Program-made: the position numbers and the translations under genes
In this document: one piece after another, positions 55,175 to 63,852 of the stretch
Numbering within the stretch: the first letter of the stretch is position 1
How the letters are laid out: every line of letters begins with the position of its first letter
Notes under the pieces: model-generated
What the model was told of the DNA's origin: nothing
Database searches by the model: none
The model's input: the letters and a program-made list of their open reading frames with translations, nothing else
Origin: Neohoeflea coraliihabitans
GTDB lineage: Bacteria; Pseudomonadota; Alphaproteobacteria; Rhizobiales; Rhizobiaceae
DNA length: 64,000 nt
Assembly: GCF_019334345.1 (NCBI RefSeq)
Contig: NZ_JAHWQX010000001.1
Coordinates: 248,001 to 312,000 of the forward strand
Direction of reading: 5' to 3'

Positions 55175-55440
55175 GTGGTCTCCCTCTTCTTCGGTCGTCA
55201 TGGCAGATTGCGGGCGCCGGAATGCAATCTGAAATAGTGCAGCCGGCTCGTCCGTCGAGCCTGCCACCTGTTTCACTATCGTCAGTTTGCCGCCAACCGC
55301 AAATTGTTTGGCACCCGATGGATCTTGCCGGGGGTTCTCGTGTGGTTTTCGGGTGGTCTGCGAGTTCGATTCGAGGCACAGATCCATCAGCCGGCGATTC
55401 CGGGTCTGCCCTCGGCGACCGCACACCGCTCACCTCTTGC
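55175..55440 (-). promoter_or_regulatory. Structured leader of the decarboxylase gene, possibly speF-type
   Basis: The divergent gap of 305 bp has no gene of its own. On the minus strand it contains a nested hairpin: GGCTCG/CGAGCC (55261-55245 region) enclosed by ATAGTG/CACTAT (55279-55234), 60 bp before the start codon. A conserved speF RNA motif is known upstream of alphaproteobacterial ornithine decarboxylase genes, and the position fits. I cannot run a covariance-model search, so the identity is a guess. The same stretch is open in the decarboxylase frame. Confidence 0.35.
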
Positions 55441-55479
55441 GACCCGCAGCCCGCGGCGCCGTCCGCTCAGGAGATTTAA

Positions 55480-56421
55480 ATGTCAATCGCGCCGATCGCT
55501 TCGACCGCCACCACCCCGATGCGCTCGATGAACGCCTTCAGTTGGTCCCTGCTTGTGCTGCTCGGCCTGATCTGGGGCGCCTCCTTCTATTTCGCCCGGG
55601 TAGCCGTGCCTTACGTTCCGCCGATGACCCTGGTGTTTCTGCGCGTCGCCATCGCTGCGCTTGCCTTGCATCTGGTCTTCGGCCGGACACCCGGGTTTTA
55701 CAGTCAGCTGCGCCGGCGGGCATTTGCCTTTCTGGTGCTTGGCCTGCTCAACAACGCCATCCCCTTCACGCTGATCTTCACCGGCCAGACGGTGATCGGC
55801 GCCGGCCTGGCCTCAATCCTCAACGCCACGACGCCGCTGTGGACCGTCTTGATCGCCCAGGTGCTGACCAGCGATGAGAAGATCTCGCCCAACAAGCTCA
55901 TCGGTTGCGCCCTCGGCCTTGCCGGCACAGCGGTGCTGATCGGCCCTGCAGCATTCGATCTGCGCGCCGCGCCGCTCTGGCCGATGCTGTGCATCATCGC
56001 TGCCGCAATCTCCTATGGCTTTGCGGTGATCTGGGCGAAACGTTTTCGCGACATGCCGCCGCGCAGCATCGCCACCGGCCAGTTGACCGCTTCCAGCTTT
56101 CTGATGCTGCCGCTCGCCGCCTTCTGGGATCAGCCCTGGCACCTGCCTGCGCCGCCGCCCGGCGTCCTTTTCGCCATTCTCGCCCTGGCGCTTGTTTCGA
56201 CAGCGTTCGCCTACATCCTCTATTTTCGTATCCTCGCCCGCGCCGGTGCCACCAACGCCTCGCTGGTCACCCTTCTCGTGCCCCCCTCGGCCATCCTGCT
56301 CGGGGTCCTGCTGCTGGGTGAAAGCCTGTCGATCGGCGAATTCAGCGGGCTGCTGCTCATTGCGCTCGGGCTGTTGATCCTCGACAATCGTCTCGTTGTC
56401 CGGCGCCGCCGGAAATCCTGA
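55480..56421 (+). CDS. EamA/DMT family transporter
   Basis: This 313-aa, ten-helix inner-membrane transporter has EamA repeats (LIWGASFYFARVAVPYVPP and the second from WPMLCIIAAAISYGFAVIW). The first repeat includes NNAIPFTLIFTGQTVIGAGLASILNATTPLW, a block typical of RhaT/YdcZ-like exporters (described here by position ~90-120). AGGAG precedes ATG 55480. It is divergent from the decarboxylase gene. The amidase gene follows 35 bp after its stop on the same strand, so the two may be co-transcribed. Substrate unknown. Confidence 0.9.
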   Translation: MSIAPIASTATTPMRSMNAFSWSLLVLLGLIWGASFYFARVAVPYVPPMTLVFLRVAIAALALHLVFGRTPGFYSQLRRRAFAFLVLGLLNNAIPFTLIFTGQTVIGAGLASILNATTPLWTVLIAQVLTSDEKISPNKLIGCALGLAGTAVLIGPAAFDLRAAPLWPMLCIIAAAISYGFAVIWAKRFRDMPPRSIATGQLTASSFLMLPLAAFWDQPWHLPAPPPGVLFAILALALVSTAFAYILYFRILARAGATNASLVTLLVPPSAILLGVLLLGESLSIGEFSGLLLIALGLLILDNRLVVRRRRKS

Positions 56422-56456
56422 AGCCCGCCGCAATCCTGCAGGAATGAGAAAATTTG

Positions 56457-57725
56457 ATGCCCGCACCAGAACCGATATCGCTTTCCGCACTTCTTCAGGC
56501 GCGCGACAGCGGCCAGACGGCGCCGCCCGAGATGGTGGCGCAGGCCAGCGAGGCCATCCGGACGAAAGACGACGACATCGTCGCCTTCACCCATGTCGAG
56601 AATAGACCGGCGATCAGCAACGGCGCGCCGCTGTCGGGCATTGCCATCGGCATCAAGGATATTCTCGATACCGCCGACATGCCGACAGGCTATGGCTCTG
56701 AGGTCTTTGCCGGCCACCGCCCACGCACCGACGCTGCCGTGGTGGCGCTGGCCCGGCGCCGTGGCGCAACAATCATCGGCAAGACGGTCACTACCGAATA
56801 CGCCTTCTTCGAGCCCGGCCCGACGGTCAATCCTCACAACACCAGCCACACGCCCGGCGGCTCGTCCTCCGGGTCCGCGGCAGCGGTCGCAGCGGGGATG
56901 GTGCCCGCCACCATCGGCACACAGACGGGCGGCTCAGTGCTGCGCCCGGCCGCCTATTGCGGCATTGCCGGTTACAAACCGAGTTTCCGCCTGCTACCGG
57001 CGACCGGCATGAAGCATTTCGCACCGTCGCTCGACACCGTCGGCCTGTTCGCCGCCACGGTCACCGACGTTGCGCTTTTCGCCGATCTGTTGACCGGCCG
57101 CGACCTGCGCGTCGCGAGCGACCCTTCCCTCCGTCCCGCCGACATCCGCATCGGCCTGTATCGCTGCTCAGAATTGCCGACGGCCGATGCCGCCATGCAG
57201 GCGGCGCTCGAGACCGCCATTGCGGCGGCACAGGCGGCCGGCTTCACGATCATTCCCGTCGAGGAGCCGGACGTGCTCAAAAAGGCGCGCGCCGCCCACT
57301 CCCCGCTGCAGGCCTTCGAGGCCGGCATGAGTTGCGGCCCGGACCTGGCACTCTTCGAAGACCAGCTCAGCCAGCGCCTCAAGGACGTCATTCGGGAAGG
57401 TCAGGCCATGGCCCCGCAAGCCTATGATACGGCCCGCCGCGATGCCAAGCGCGGCCGCATGGCCACCGCCGCGCTTTTCGATGACATCGACATCCTCCTG
57501 ACCCCGTCGGCGCCGGGACCCGCACCGCGCGGTCTTGCCTCCACGGGTGATCCGCGCTTCAACAAGCTGTGGACGCTGATGGGAACGCCAAGCATCAGTA
57601 TTCCCGCATTTTCAACGGCGGATGGCTTGCCCCTCGGCATACAGGCCGTTGCCCGCTTCGGCGACGACCGCCGGCTTCTCAAGGTCGCGGCGCATCTCGA
57701 AAAGGTGTTCCGCACTGCCGCATGA
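56457..57725 (+). CDS. Amidase-signature family amidohydrolase
   Basis: This is a 422-aa amidase-signature enzyme (GatA-like fold). The Ser-cisSer-Lys triad is present: Lys in AIGIKDILD (~67), the cis-Ser in TPGGSSSGSAAAVAAG (~135-150) and the nucleophile Ser in GTQTGGSVLRPAAYCG (~160). No gatB/gatC neighbours are present and the protein is shorter than GatA, so an independent amidase of unknown substrate is likely. ATG 56457 follows TTG 56454, and either may be used. It is probably in one unit with the upstream EamA transporter. Confidence 0.88.
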   Translation: MPAPEPISLSALLQARDSGQTAPPEMVAQASEAIRTKDDDIVAFTHVENRPAISNGAPLSGIAIGIKDILDTADMPTGYGSEVFAGHRPRTDAAVVALARRRGATIIGKTVTTEYAFFEPGPTVNPHNTSHTPGGSSSGSAAAVAAGMVPATIGTQTGGSVLRPAAYCGIAGYKPSFRLLPATGMKHFAPSLDTVGLFAATVTDVALFADLLTGRDLRVASDPSLRPADIRIGLYRCSELPTADAAMQAALETAIAAAQAAGFTIIPVEEPDVLKKARAAHSPLQAFEAGMSCGPDLALFEDQLSQRLKDVIREGQAMAPQAYDTARRDAKRGRMATAALFDDIDILLTPSAPGPAPRGLASTGDPRFNKLWTLMGTPSISIPAFSTADGLPLGIQAVARFGDDRRLLKVAAHLEKVFRTAA

Positions 57726-57928
57726 ATTGCGATCCCGACCGGCAAAACTGCAATTTGCTGCAAATCCTAACAAATTGTGAAGAACCGATTTTTATGCTCT
57801 TATTCAGGTGCTTGAAGCCCGGCTGGAGCATGGAAATACCGGTTTAAGCTGCAATGCAGCATAAAATTCGCTTTTCCTCGCGCCCGCTCCGCCCTTAGTA
57901 TGCCCTCTCCAACGCAAGGAGGTCCGCG

Positions 57929-58006
57929 ATGGGATTTACACAATCTGTCAATGCCCTGGTGATCTGTGCAGCGTTTATCTTCGTCGGAGCCATGCTCTTC
58001 ATCTAG
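57929..58006 (+). CDS. 25-residue single-pass membrane microprotein
   Basis: This 25-codon frame (MGFTQSVNALVICAAFIFVG, then AMLFI) is almost entirely one membrane helix. It has a full consensus ribosome-binding site AAGGAGGT ending 6 nt before the ATG and is followed 65 bp later by a strong Rho-independent terminator. The gap upstream (57726-57928) is AT-richer than the genes and holds an inverted repeat GCTGCA-A-TGCAGC (57848-57860). The ensemble looks like a self-contained small gene. Function unknown. Confidence 0.6.
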   Translation: MGFTQSVNALVICAAFIFVGAMLFI

Positions 58007-58070
58007 GGCAGCGTCTGGCCAGCGCCGTGCGGCGGCGGGCTCAAAGGCAACGCGAAAATGGAAAGAGTTT

Positions 58071-58099
58071 ACGGGAGCGCTTCGGCGCTCCCGTTTTTT
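58071..58099 (+). terminator. Rho-independent terminator after the microprotein gene
   Basis: ACGGGAGCGC (58071-58080), a TTCG tetraloop, then GCGCTCCCGT (58085-58094), continuing into TTTTTT: a perfect 10-bp GC-rich stem with an exceptionally stable loop and T-run. It faces metF, whose stop is 74 bp away, and could also mark the end of metF transcripts. Confidence 0.9.
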
Positions 58100-58172
58100 G
58101 TGCCCACGCTCCCGGGCAATTGCCGCAACCGCAGAGCTGGGCACTCATCCTCAAGGGTCGGCGAAAGCCGGA

Positions 58173-59108
58173 TCAGGCGGCAGCGCCCATGCCGCCCGAC
58201 TTGCGGCTCTTCTGCGCGGTGCCGTCCTTGTTGCCGCGCAGGCCAAGAATGTGGCAGATGGCATAGACGAGCTGCGCGCGGTTCATCGTGTAGAAGTGAA
58301 AATCATCGACACCGCGCTCGATCAGATCGTTGACCTGCTCGGCGGCCAGCGCCGTGGCGACGAGCGCCCGGGTTTCCGGGTCGTTCTCCAGTCCTTCGAA
58401 CCGATGTGCCAGCCGCGCCGGCACCGAAGCGCCGCACATCGAGGCAAAGCGCGACACCTGGCCGAAATTGTGGATCGGCAGAATGCCGGGCACGATGGGG
58501 ATGAAAATGCCCGCCTTGCGCACCCGCTCGACATAGCGTTCATAGTGGTCGTTCTCGAAGAAGAACTGCGTGATCGCACGGCTTGCCCCGTTGTCCACCT
58601 TGCGTTTGAGCATGTCGATGTCGAGCGCGTAATCAGGGCTTTCGGGATGTTTCTCCGGATAGGCCGCCACCGAGATTTCGAAATCATCGATCGCTTTCAG
58701 GCCGGCCACCAGTTCCGCCGCATTGCCGTAGCCGTCCGGATGCGGAACATATTTGGCGCCGATGCCGCCCTGCGCATCACCGCGCAGAGCCACGAAATGC
58801 TTGATCCCGGCCGCCTGAAATTCCCGCGCCACCGCATCGACCGCTTCGCGTGTCGCACCGACGCAGGTCAAATGCGCCGCCGCCGCCAGGGCGGTCTCCT
58901 CGGCGATCCGCGATACGGTGTTCAGGGTCGGCTGTTTCGTCGAGCCGCCTGCGCCATAGGTCACTGAGACGAAATCGGGATTAAACGGCGCCAACCGCGA
59001 AATGCTTTCCCACAAGGTCGCTTCCATGTCGCCGCTTTTCGGCGGAAAGAATTCGAACGAAACCTTGATCCGGTCGGCTGCGATCGGCGAGGCGGAGCGG
59101 GAAGACAT
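58173..59108 (-). CDS. metF: Methylenetetrahydrofolate reductase
   Basis: MetF reduces 5,10-methylene-THF to 5-methyl-THF (FAD, NADH), supplying the methyl group for methionine synthesis. The 311-aa product has VSFEFFPPKSGDMEATLW, the FAD-site block DFVSVTYGAGGSTK, HLTCVGATREAVD, NFVALRGDAQG-like segment (HFVALRGDAQGG) and a C-terminal FHFYTMNRAQL. ATG 59108 lies 1 bp after the stop of the ArsR-methyltransferase gene, so the two form an operon. The longer frame to 59147 overlaps that gene. Confidence 0.96.
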   Translation of the reverse strand: MSSRSASPIAADRIKVSFEFFPPKSGDMEATLWESISRLAPFNPDFVSVTYGAGGSTKQPTLNTVSRIAEETALAAAAHLTCVGATREAVDAVAREFQAAGIKHFVALRGDAQGGIGAKYVPHPDGYGNAAELVAGLKAIDDFEISVAAYPEKHPESPDYALDIDMLKRKVDNGASRAITQFFFENDHYERYVERVRKAGIFIPIVPGILPIHNFGQVSRFASMCGASVPARLAHRFEGLENDPETRALVATALAAEQVNDLIERGVDDFHFYTMNRAQLVYAICHILGLRGNKDGTAQKSRKSGGMGAAA

Positions 59109-59109
59109 A

Positions 59110-60165
59110 TCAGGCAGTTCCTGTCGCAAGAAAAGTGGGTTGGGCAATCAGCAGACGCGGGTCGCGCGCCAGCCAGAGCGTAACGGTCAGTTCGCCGGCA
59201 TCCTCCGGGCGCGGCGGCAGATCAACGATCTCCTCGACCGCCAGGCCGACCTGGGTCAGCCATTCACCGACGGTCTCCTGCGCGAAGCCTAAACGCGCAT
59301 GCGCATGTTCGCTGCGCAAGTCCTCGTAGCTGTGCGGCGCGAAATCGATGATCAGCAGCCGCCCGCCGGGACTGAGCATGCGCGCCGCCTCGCGAATGGC
59401 AGGCAGCGGATCATGCAGGAAGTGCAGCACCTGGTGGATGGTAACGACATCGAACGTCTCGCGTTCGAGCGGCAGATTGTAAATGTCACCCTGACGCACC
59501 GACGCATGCGTGACGCCCGATGCGTCGAGCCGGCTGCGCGCGATCGCCAGCATGTCACGGCTGGCGTCGACACCGATGCCGCGGCGGTACCGGTCTGAAA
59601 GAAGGTTGAGAATCCGCCCGGTCCCGGTTCCGAGATCCAGCAGAGCATTGAACGGGTTGCGCCCGAGGATGCGCAGGATCTCCGCTTCGACCACGTCTTC
59701 CGGCACGTGCAGCTTGCGCAATTCGTTCCAGCCGTCGGCATTGGCGGAAAAATAAGCCTGCGCCCGGTCCGCTCGCGCCTGCTTGATCGCCTTGAGCCGT
59801 TCGCCGTCCCGCTCGATCACCGCATCGTCGGGCGTCATTGCCGCCAGGATGCGCCGGATCAGGCCGGCGCGCAGTCCGTCGCCGACAAGACGAAAATAGG
59901 CCCAGGCACCCTCCTGGTAACGCTCGACCAGTCCCGCCTCGCCCAGAAGCTTGAGATGCCGCGAAATGCGCGGCTGCGACTGCCCGAGAATTTCCGTCAT
60001 CTCCGACACCGTCAAGTCACCGGAGGCCAGCAGCGCGATCAGTCGCAGGCGCGTCGGCTCGCCCGATGCCTTGAGGACATCAACGCATTGCTCAAGACCG
60101 AGCGTTCCGGGGTGAGAACCCCGGTTCTGCTCTGCATCGGGCCAATCTGCGGAAGACAACGACAT
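59110..60165 (-). CDS. ArsR-family regulator fused to a SAM-dependent methyltransferase domain (SahR-like)
   Basis: The 351-aa protein has an N-terminal ArsR winged helix at ~25-100 (LKASGEPTRLRLIALL; SQPRISRHLKLLGEAGLVE). A class I methyltransferase fold from ~160 has ALLDLGTGTGRILNLL, DIYNLPLERETFDVV and MLSPGGRLLIID. No ArsR metal-binding Cys motif is present. The fusion next to metF fits a sensor of SAM or S-adenosylhomocysteine controlling methionine recycling, comparable with SahR regulators; that ligand is inference. ATG 60165 has GAGG 5 nt upstream. A palindrome 16 bp before the start (60181-60202) is a likely autoregulatory site. Confidence 0.88.
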   Translation of the reverse strand: MSLSSADWPDAEQNRGSHPGTLGLEQCVDVLKASGEPTRLRLIALLASGDLTVSEMTEILGQSQPRISRHLKLLGEAGLVERYQEGAWAYFRLVGDGLRAGLIRRILAAMTPDDAVIERDGERLKAIKQARADRAQAYFSANADGWNELRKLHVPEDVVEAEILRILGRNPFNALLDLGTGTGRILNLLSDRYRRGIGVDASRDMLAIARSRLDASGVTHASVRQGDIYNLPLERETFDVVTIHQVLHFLHDPLPAIREAARMLSPGGRLLIIDFAPHSYEDLRSEHAHARLGFAQETVGEWLTQVGLAVEEIVDLPPRPEDAGELTVTLWLARDPRLLIAQPTFLATGTA

Positions 60166-60180
60166 GCACACCTCGGAAAT

Positions 60181-60202
60181 GATATAAACATATCTTTATG
60201 TC
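60181..60202. promoter_or_regulatory. ArsR-type palindromic operator upstream of the metF operon
   Basis: GATATAAA-N6-TTTATGTC is a 22-bp palindrome with 7 of 8 arm positions matching, AT-rich in a GC-rich setting. It lies 16 bp upstream of the ArsR-methyltransferase start codon. ArsR-family dimers typically bind such sites overlapping their own promoter. Confidence 0.6.
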
Positions 60203-60357
60203 ATTTTGACGAAAGAGGCAAGTCGTCCTGCGGCGTTTTCCGTTTACGCGTTCCGTTGGCACACGCACGGGCCCGACCGATCAAGCGCCGAGATCGGCCA
60301 CAGGTCGCTCAGCCATTATTTGCGATGAGGGAAGGAGGCAGACGTTAAAAGTGACGG

Positions 60358-61017
60358 TCAGGGCCGGTAGATCCATTGTTCGGGCACATGCACCTTCACC
60401 GCCTCGCCGGCCTCGATGACCCCGGCTTTCTCAACGACCGCAACCAGGCCGCGGCGGCGGCGCGCATGCCGCGGGAAGGCCAGCGCCAGGCTTTGCGCAT
60501 CATGCTCCGGGTAGCGCGCGGCGATGGCACTGCCAGCCAGCCGGCAGGGCGCATTCATGCCGTCGATCCGCAGTGTGACGCCACCGGCAAAGAACAATTG
60601 CGTGCGCGGCGGCAGGAAGGAAAACTGCCGGATGCCGGCGATCGCCATGTTGGCGCCGATCCATTCCGGCGCAATGTGCGCAATGCCCATATCCGCCGCG
60701 ATCACCGCCAGCTCAGCCTCGCAGACCAGGCTGACCTGCCGCTCGTTGCACATCTCGGTGCCACGCGGATACCACGGCTCGCGCCCGCCGGATCGGCGCG
60801 TATGCCCGTAATGATGATCGCCGACAATGCCGCCGAGATCGACTTCCAGCCGCGCCACCGCGGCAGTCTGCATGTGCCCATCGCGCGCCGCCATCAGGCG
60901 GGTCGCCGCAGCCATAAGCCGCCGTGCCGGAACGATCTCCGGCAGCCGCTCCTCAGCCTCGGGCATCAGATCGGGAAACAACGATTCGACTGGCAACGCG
61001 CCCGGACGATTGTACAT
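60358..61017 (-). CDS. MOSC domain protein
   Basis: This 219-aa MOSC-domain protein (molybdenum-cofactor sulfurase C-terminal fold, YiiM-like) has the core segments VDLGGIVGDHHYGHTRRSGGREP, RQVSLVCEAELAVIAADMG and IGANMAIAGIRQFSFLPPRTQLF. Such proteins bind a pterin or act on sulfur/molybdenum chemistry; exact role unknown. The family's conserved Cys may be NAPCRLAG (~166). ATG 61017 is preceded by AAGGGGG; the frame to 61092 is a less likely start. Confidence 0.82.
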   Translation of the reverse strand: MYNRPGALPVESLFPDLMPEAEERLPEIVPARRLMAAATRLMAARDGHMQTAAVARLEVDLGGIVGDHHYGHTRRSGGREPWYPRGTEMCNERQVSLVCEAELAVIAADMGIAHIAPEWIGANMAIAGIRQFSFLPPRTQLFFAGGVTLRIDGMNAPCRLAGSAIAARYPEHDAQSLALAFPRHARRRRGLVAVVEKAGVIEAGEAVKVHVPEQWIYRP

Positions 61018-61135
61018 CGCGGCAGATCCCCCTTGGCTCCCCCCACCGGGAGCGATGCGAATCTCATAGAACGCGGCGGCGTGATGCACCAATCAACATT
61101 GGTGATCGAACATCGCCGCCGCTGAAGGTGCGCCT

Positions 61136-62785
61136 CTAGCGCGTCAGGCGCTTGTAGGTCACCCGCTTCGGGTTGACGCTATCGGGACCCAGCCGGCGAA
61201 TCTTGTCGGCCTCGTAATCCTCGAAATTGCCTTCGAACCATTCGACATGGCTGTCGCCTTCAAACGCAAGGATGTGGGTCGCCAGCCGGTCGAGGAACAT
61301 GCGGTCATGGCTGATGATCACCGCGCAGCCGGCGAAATTCTCCAGCGCTTCTTCCAGCGCACCGAGAGTCTCGGTGTCCAGGTCGTTGGTCGGCTCATCG
61401 AGCAGCAGCACATTGCCGCCCTCTTTCAGAAGTTTCGCCATGTGCACGCGGTTGCGCTGGCCGCCCGACAGCGTGCCGACCTTCTGCTGCTGATCGCCGC
61501 CCTTGAAGTTGAAGGCGCCGCAATAGGCGCGGCTGTTGACCTCATGCTTGCCGAGCTTCAGCACATCGTTGCCGCCGGAAATCTCTTCCCAGACGGTCTT
61601 GTTGGCGTCGAGCGCGTCGCGGCTTTGATCGACATAGGACAAATCGACCGTCTCCCCGACCGTGATGGATCCGGAATCGGGCTCTTCCTGGCCGGTGATC
61701 ATCCGGAACAGGGTCGTCTTGCCGGCGCCGTTCGGGCCGATGACGCCGACAATGCCGCCGGGCGGCAGCTTGAAGCTCAGGTCGTCGATCAGCAGCCGGT
61801 CACCGTAGCTTTTCGAGATGCCCTCGACATCGATCACCGTGTTGCCCAGGCGCTCGCCTGCCGGAATGACGATCTGCGCCTCGCCGGGACGCCGTGCATC
61901 GGCGGCCCGCACCAGTTCGTCATAGGCCCTGATGCGCGCCTTCGACTTGGCCTGCCGCGCCTTCGGCGAAGAGGCGATCCATTCCTGTTCGCGCGACAGC
62001 GTCTTCTGCCGGGCCGCCTCCTCGCGGCCCTCCTGCTTCATCCGCTTGGCCTTGGCTTCGAGATAGGCTGAATAATTGCCTTCATAGGGAATGCCGCGCC
62101 CGCGATCGAGCTCGAGAATCCAGCCGGTGACATTGTCGAGAAAATAGCGGTCATGGGTGATCATCAGCACCGAGCCGGGATATTCGCGCAGATGCTTTTC
62201 CAGCCACGCAATGGTCTCGGCATCGAGATGGTTGGTCGGCTCGTCGAGCAGCAGCAGGTCCGGCTGCCGCAAGAGCAACTGGCACAGCGCCACCCGGCGT
62301 TTTTCGCCGCCCGACAGCTTGTCGACCGAGGCATCCGCCGGCGGACAGCGCAGCGCTTCCATCGCCATTTCCACCTGGCTGTCGAGATCCCACAGGTTCT
62401 GGGCATCGATGATGTCCTGCAGCCGCGCACCCTCGTCCGCCGTCTCGTCGGAATAGTTCATCATCAATTCATTGTAGCGGTCGAGGATCGCCTTCTTGCC
62501 GGCGACGCCTTCCATGACATTCTCGACCACGTTTTTCGACTCATCGAGATGCGGCTCCTGCGGCAGGTAGCCGCGCGTCGCCCCCTCGGCGATCCATGCC
62601 TCGCCCGTATATTCGTTATCCAGCCCGGCCATGATCCTGAGCACCGTCGACTTGCCGGCGCCGTTCGGTCCGAGAATACCGATCTTGGCATCCGGGTAGA
62701 AAGACAGGTGGATGTTCTCGAGAACCTTCTTCGAGCCGTAGGACTTGTTCAGGCCGGACATGTGATAGATGAACTGGCGTGCCAT
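61136..62785 (-). CDS. ettA: Energy-dependent translational throttle protein EttA (ABC-F)
   Basis: EttA is a soluble ABC-F ATPase that binds the ribosomal E site and couples translation to the ATP/ADP ratio. The 549-aa product has two ABC domains. They carry Walker [10 protein letters not shown] and GPNGAGKTT, signatures [15 protein letters not shown] and [15 protein letters not shown], Walker [13 protein letters not shown] and [12 protein letters not shown], and the EttA-type arm and linker ([30 protein letters not shown]). ATG 62785 is chosen because MARQFIYHM is the family start. Divergent from the hydrolase gene. Confidence 0.96.
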   Translation of the reverse strand: MARQFIYHMSGLNKSYGSKKVLENIHLSFYPDAKIGILGPNGAGKSTVLRIMAGLDNEYTGEAWIAEGATRGYLPQEPHLDESKNVVENVMEGVAGKKAILDRYNELMMNYSDETADEGARLQDIIDAQNLWDLDSQVEMAMEALRCPPADASVDKLSGGEKRRVALCQLLLRQPDLLLLDEPTNHLDAETIAWLEKHLREYPGSVLMITHDRYFLDNVTGWILELDRGRGIPYEGNYSAYLEAKAKRMKQEGREEAARQKTLSREQEWIASSPKARQAKSKARIRAYDELVRAADARRPGEAQIVIPAGERLGNTVIDVEGISKSYGDRLLIDDLSFKLPPGGIVGVIGPNGAGKTTLFRMITGQEEPDSGSITVGETVDLSYVDQSRDALDANKTVWEEISGGNDVLKLGKHEVNSRAYCGAFNFKGGDQQQKVGTLSGGQRNRVHMAKLLKEGGNVLLLDEPTNDLDTETLGALEEALENFAGCAVIISHDRMFLDRLATHILAFEGDSHVEWFEGNFEDYEADKIRRLGPDSVNPKRVTYKRLTR

Positions 62786-62904
62786 GGTGCGCGCGTGCTC
62801 CACAAGAATGCGAGGGAAAATCTGCCGCTCATTTAGGCGATTTGGCATCTTGGTGCAATGGCAGCCCGCTTGACGAAAGCGCGCCCGCCCCGTCATCTGG
62901 CGCA

Positions 62905-63852
62905 ATGACCAATACGCCCTTCCCCGCCACCCCCTTTGTCAGCCCGACCGGCGCGACGCTTGCCCTGCGCCATTGCCCGGCCGCTGCGCCGGCGTCTGGT
63001 CAAGCGCGTGGTATCGTGCAGATCAACCATGGCCTTGCCGAGCACGCCGCGCGCTACGCGCGTTTTGCCGGCTTTCTGGCCGCGCGGGGTTATCATGTCT
63101 ACGCCCATGACCACCGCGGCCATGGCGGCACCCGTGCACCGGACGCCGCCCCCGGCCTGTTTGCCAGGGAGGACGGGGTCGCCAAGGTGCTTGCCGACAT
63201 TGCCGCCGTGCATGCCGAAATCCGCCGTACGCATCCCGGACTGCCGGTCATCTGCTTCGGTCATTCCATGGGCGGCCTCATCGCGCTGAATTACGCCGAG
63301 CAGCATCCCGGCAACCTAGACGGGCTGGCGGTCTGGAACGCCAATTTCGACGCCGGAGCTGCGGCCATTGCCGCGCGTGCCATTCTTGCCACCGAGCGCT
63401 TTTTCCTCGGCTCCGATGTGCCGAGCCGCATTTTGCCGCGCCTGACCTTCGAGGCCTGGGGCAAGGCCGTGCCGGATGCCCGCACGCCCTTCGACTGGCT
63501 CAGCCGCGATCCGGCCGAGGTGCAGGCCTATATTGATGACCCGCTGTGCGGCTTCGAGCCGACCGTCAGCCTGTGGCGCGACGTTTTTGCTTTGGTCGCC
63601 GCCGGCCCGAAGAACCTCGATCGGCTCCCGCCCGGCCTTCCGGTCCAGCTTGTCGGCGGCGCTGCCGATCCGGCAACCAGCAATGGAGCCGCCGTACAGG
63701 CCCTGGCCCGACAATTGCAAAAATCCGGACAGAACGATGTCAGCCTGACCATTTTGCCCGACACCCGCCATGAGAGCCTGAACGACATCAATCGCACCGA
63801 AACAATGCTGCTGTTCGCCGACTGGGCCGACACCGTCGTGCGCCGGCAATGA
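62905..63852 (+). CDS. Alpha/beta hydrolase (monoacylglycerol-lipase-like)
   Basis: This 315-aa serine hydrolase of the Hydrolase_4/lysophospholipase group has [36 protein letters not shown] (oxyanion region, ~40-75), the nucleophile elbow [12 protein letters not shown] (Ser ~118), and catalytic Asp and His in GAADPATSN and [11 protein letters not shown]. Substrate is probably a mono- or lyso-acyl lipid, by family only. ATG 62905 is chosen from domain start; the frame back to 62779 overlaps the ettA start. Confidence 0.9.
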   Translation: MTNTPFPATPFVSPTGATLALRHCPAAAPASGQARGIVQINHGLAEHAARYARFAGFLAARGYHVYAHDHRGHGGTRAPDAAPGLFAREDGVAKVLADIAAVHAEIRRTHPGLPVICFGHSMGGLIALNYAEQHPGNLDGLAVWNANFDAGAAAIAARAILATERFFLGSDVPSRILPRLTFEAWGKAVPDARTPFDWLSRDPAEVQAYIDDPLCGFEPTVSLWRDVFALVAAGPKNLDRLPPGLPVQLVGGAADPATSNGAAVQALARQLQKSGQNDVSLTILPDTRHESLNDINRTETMLLFADWADTVVRRQ

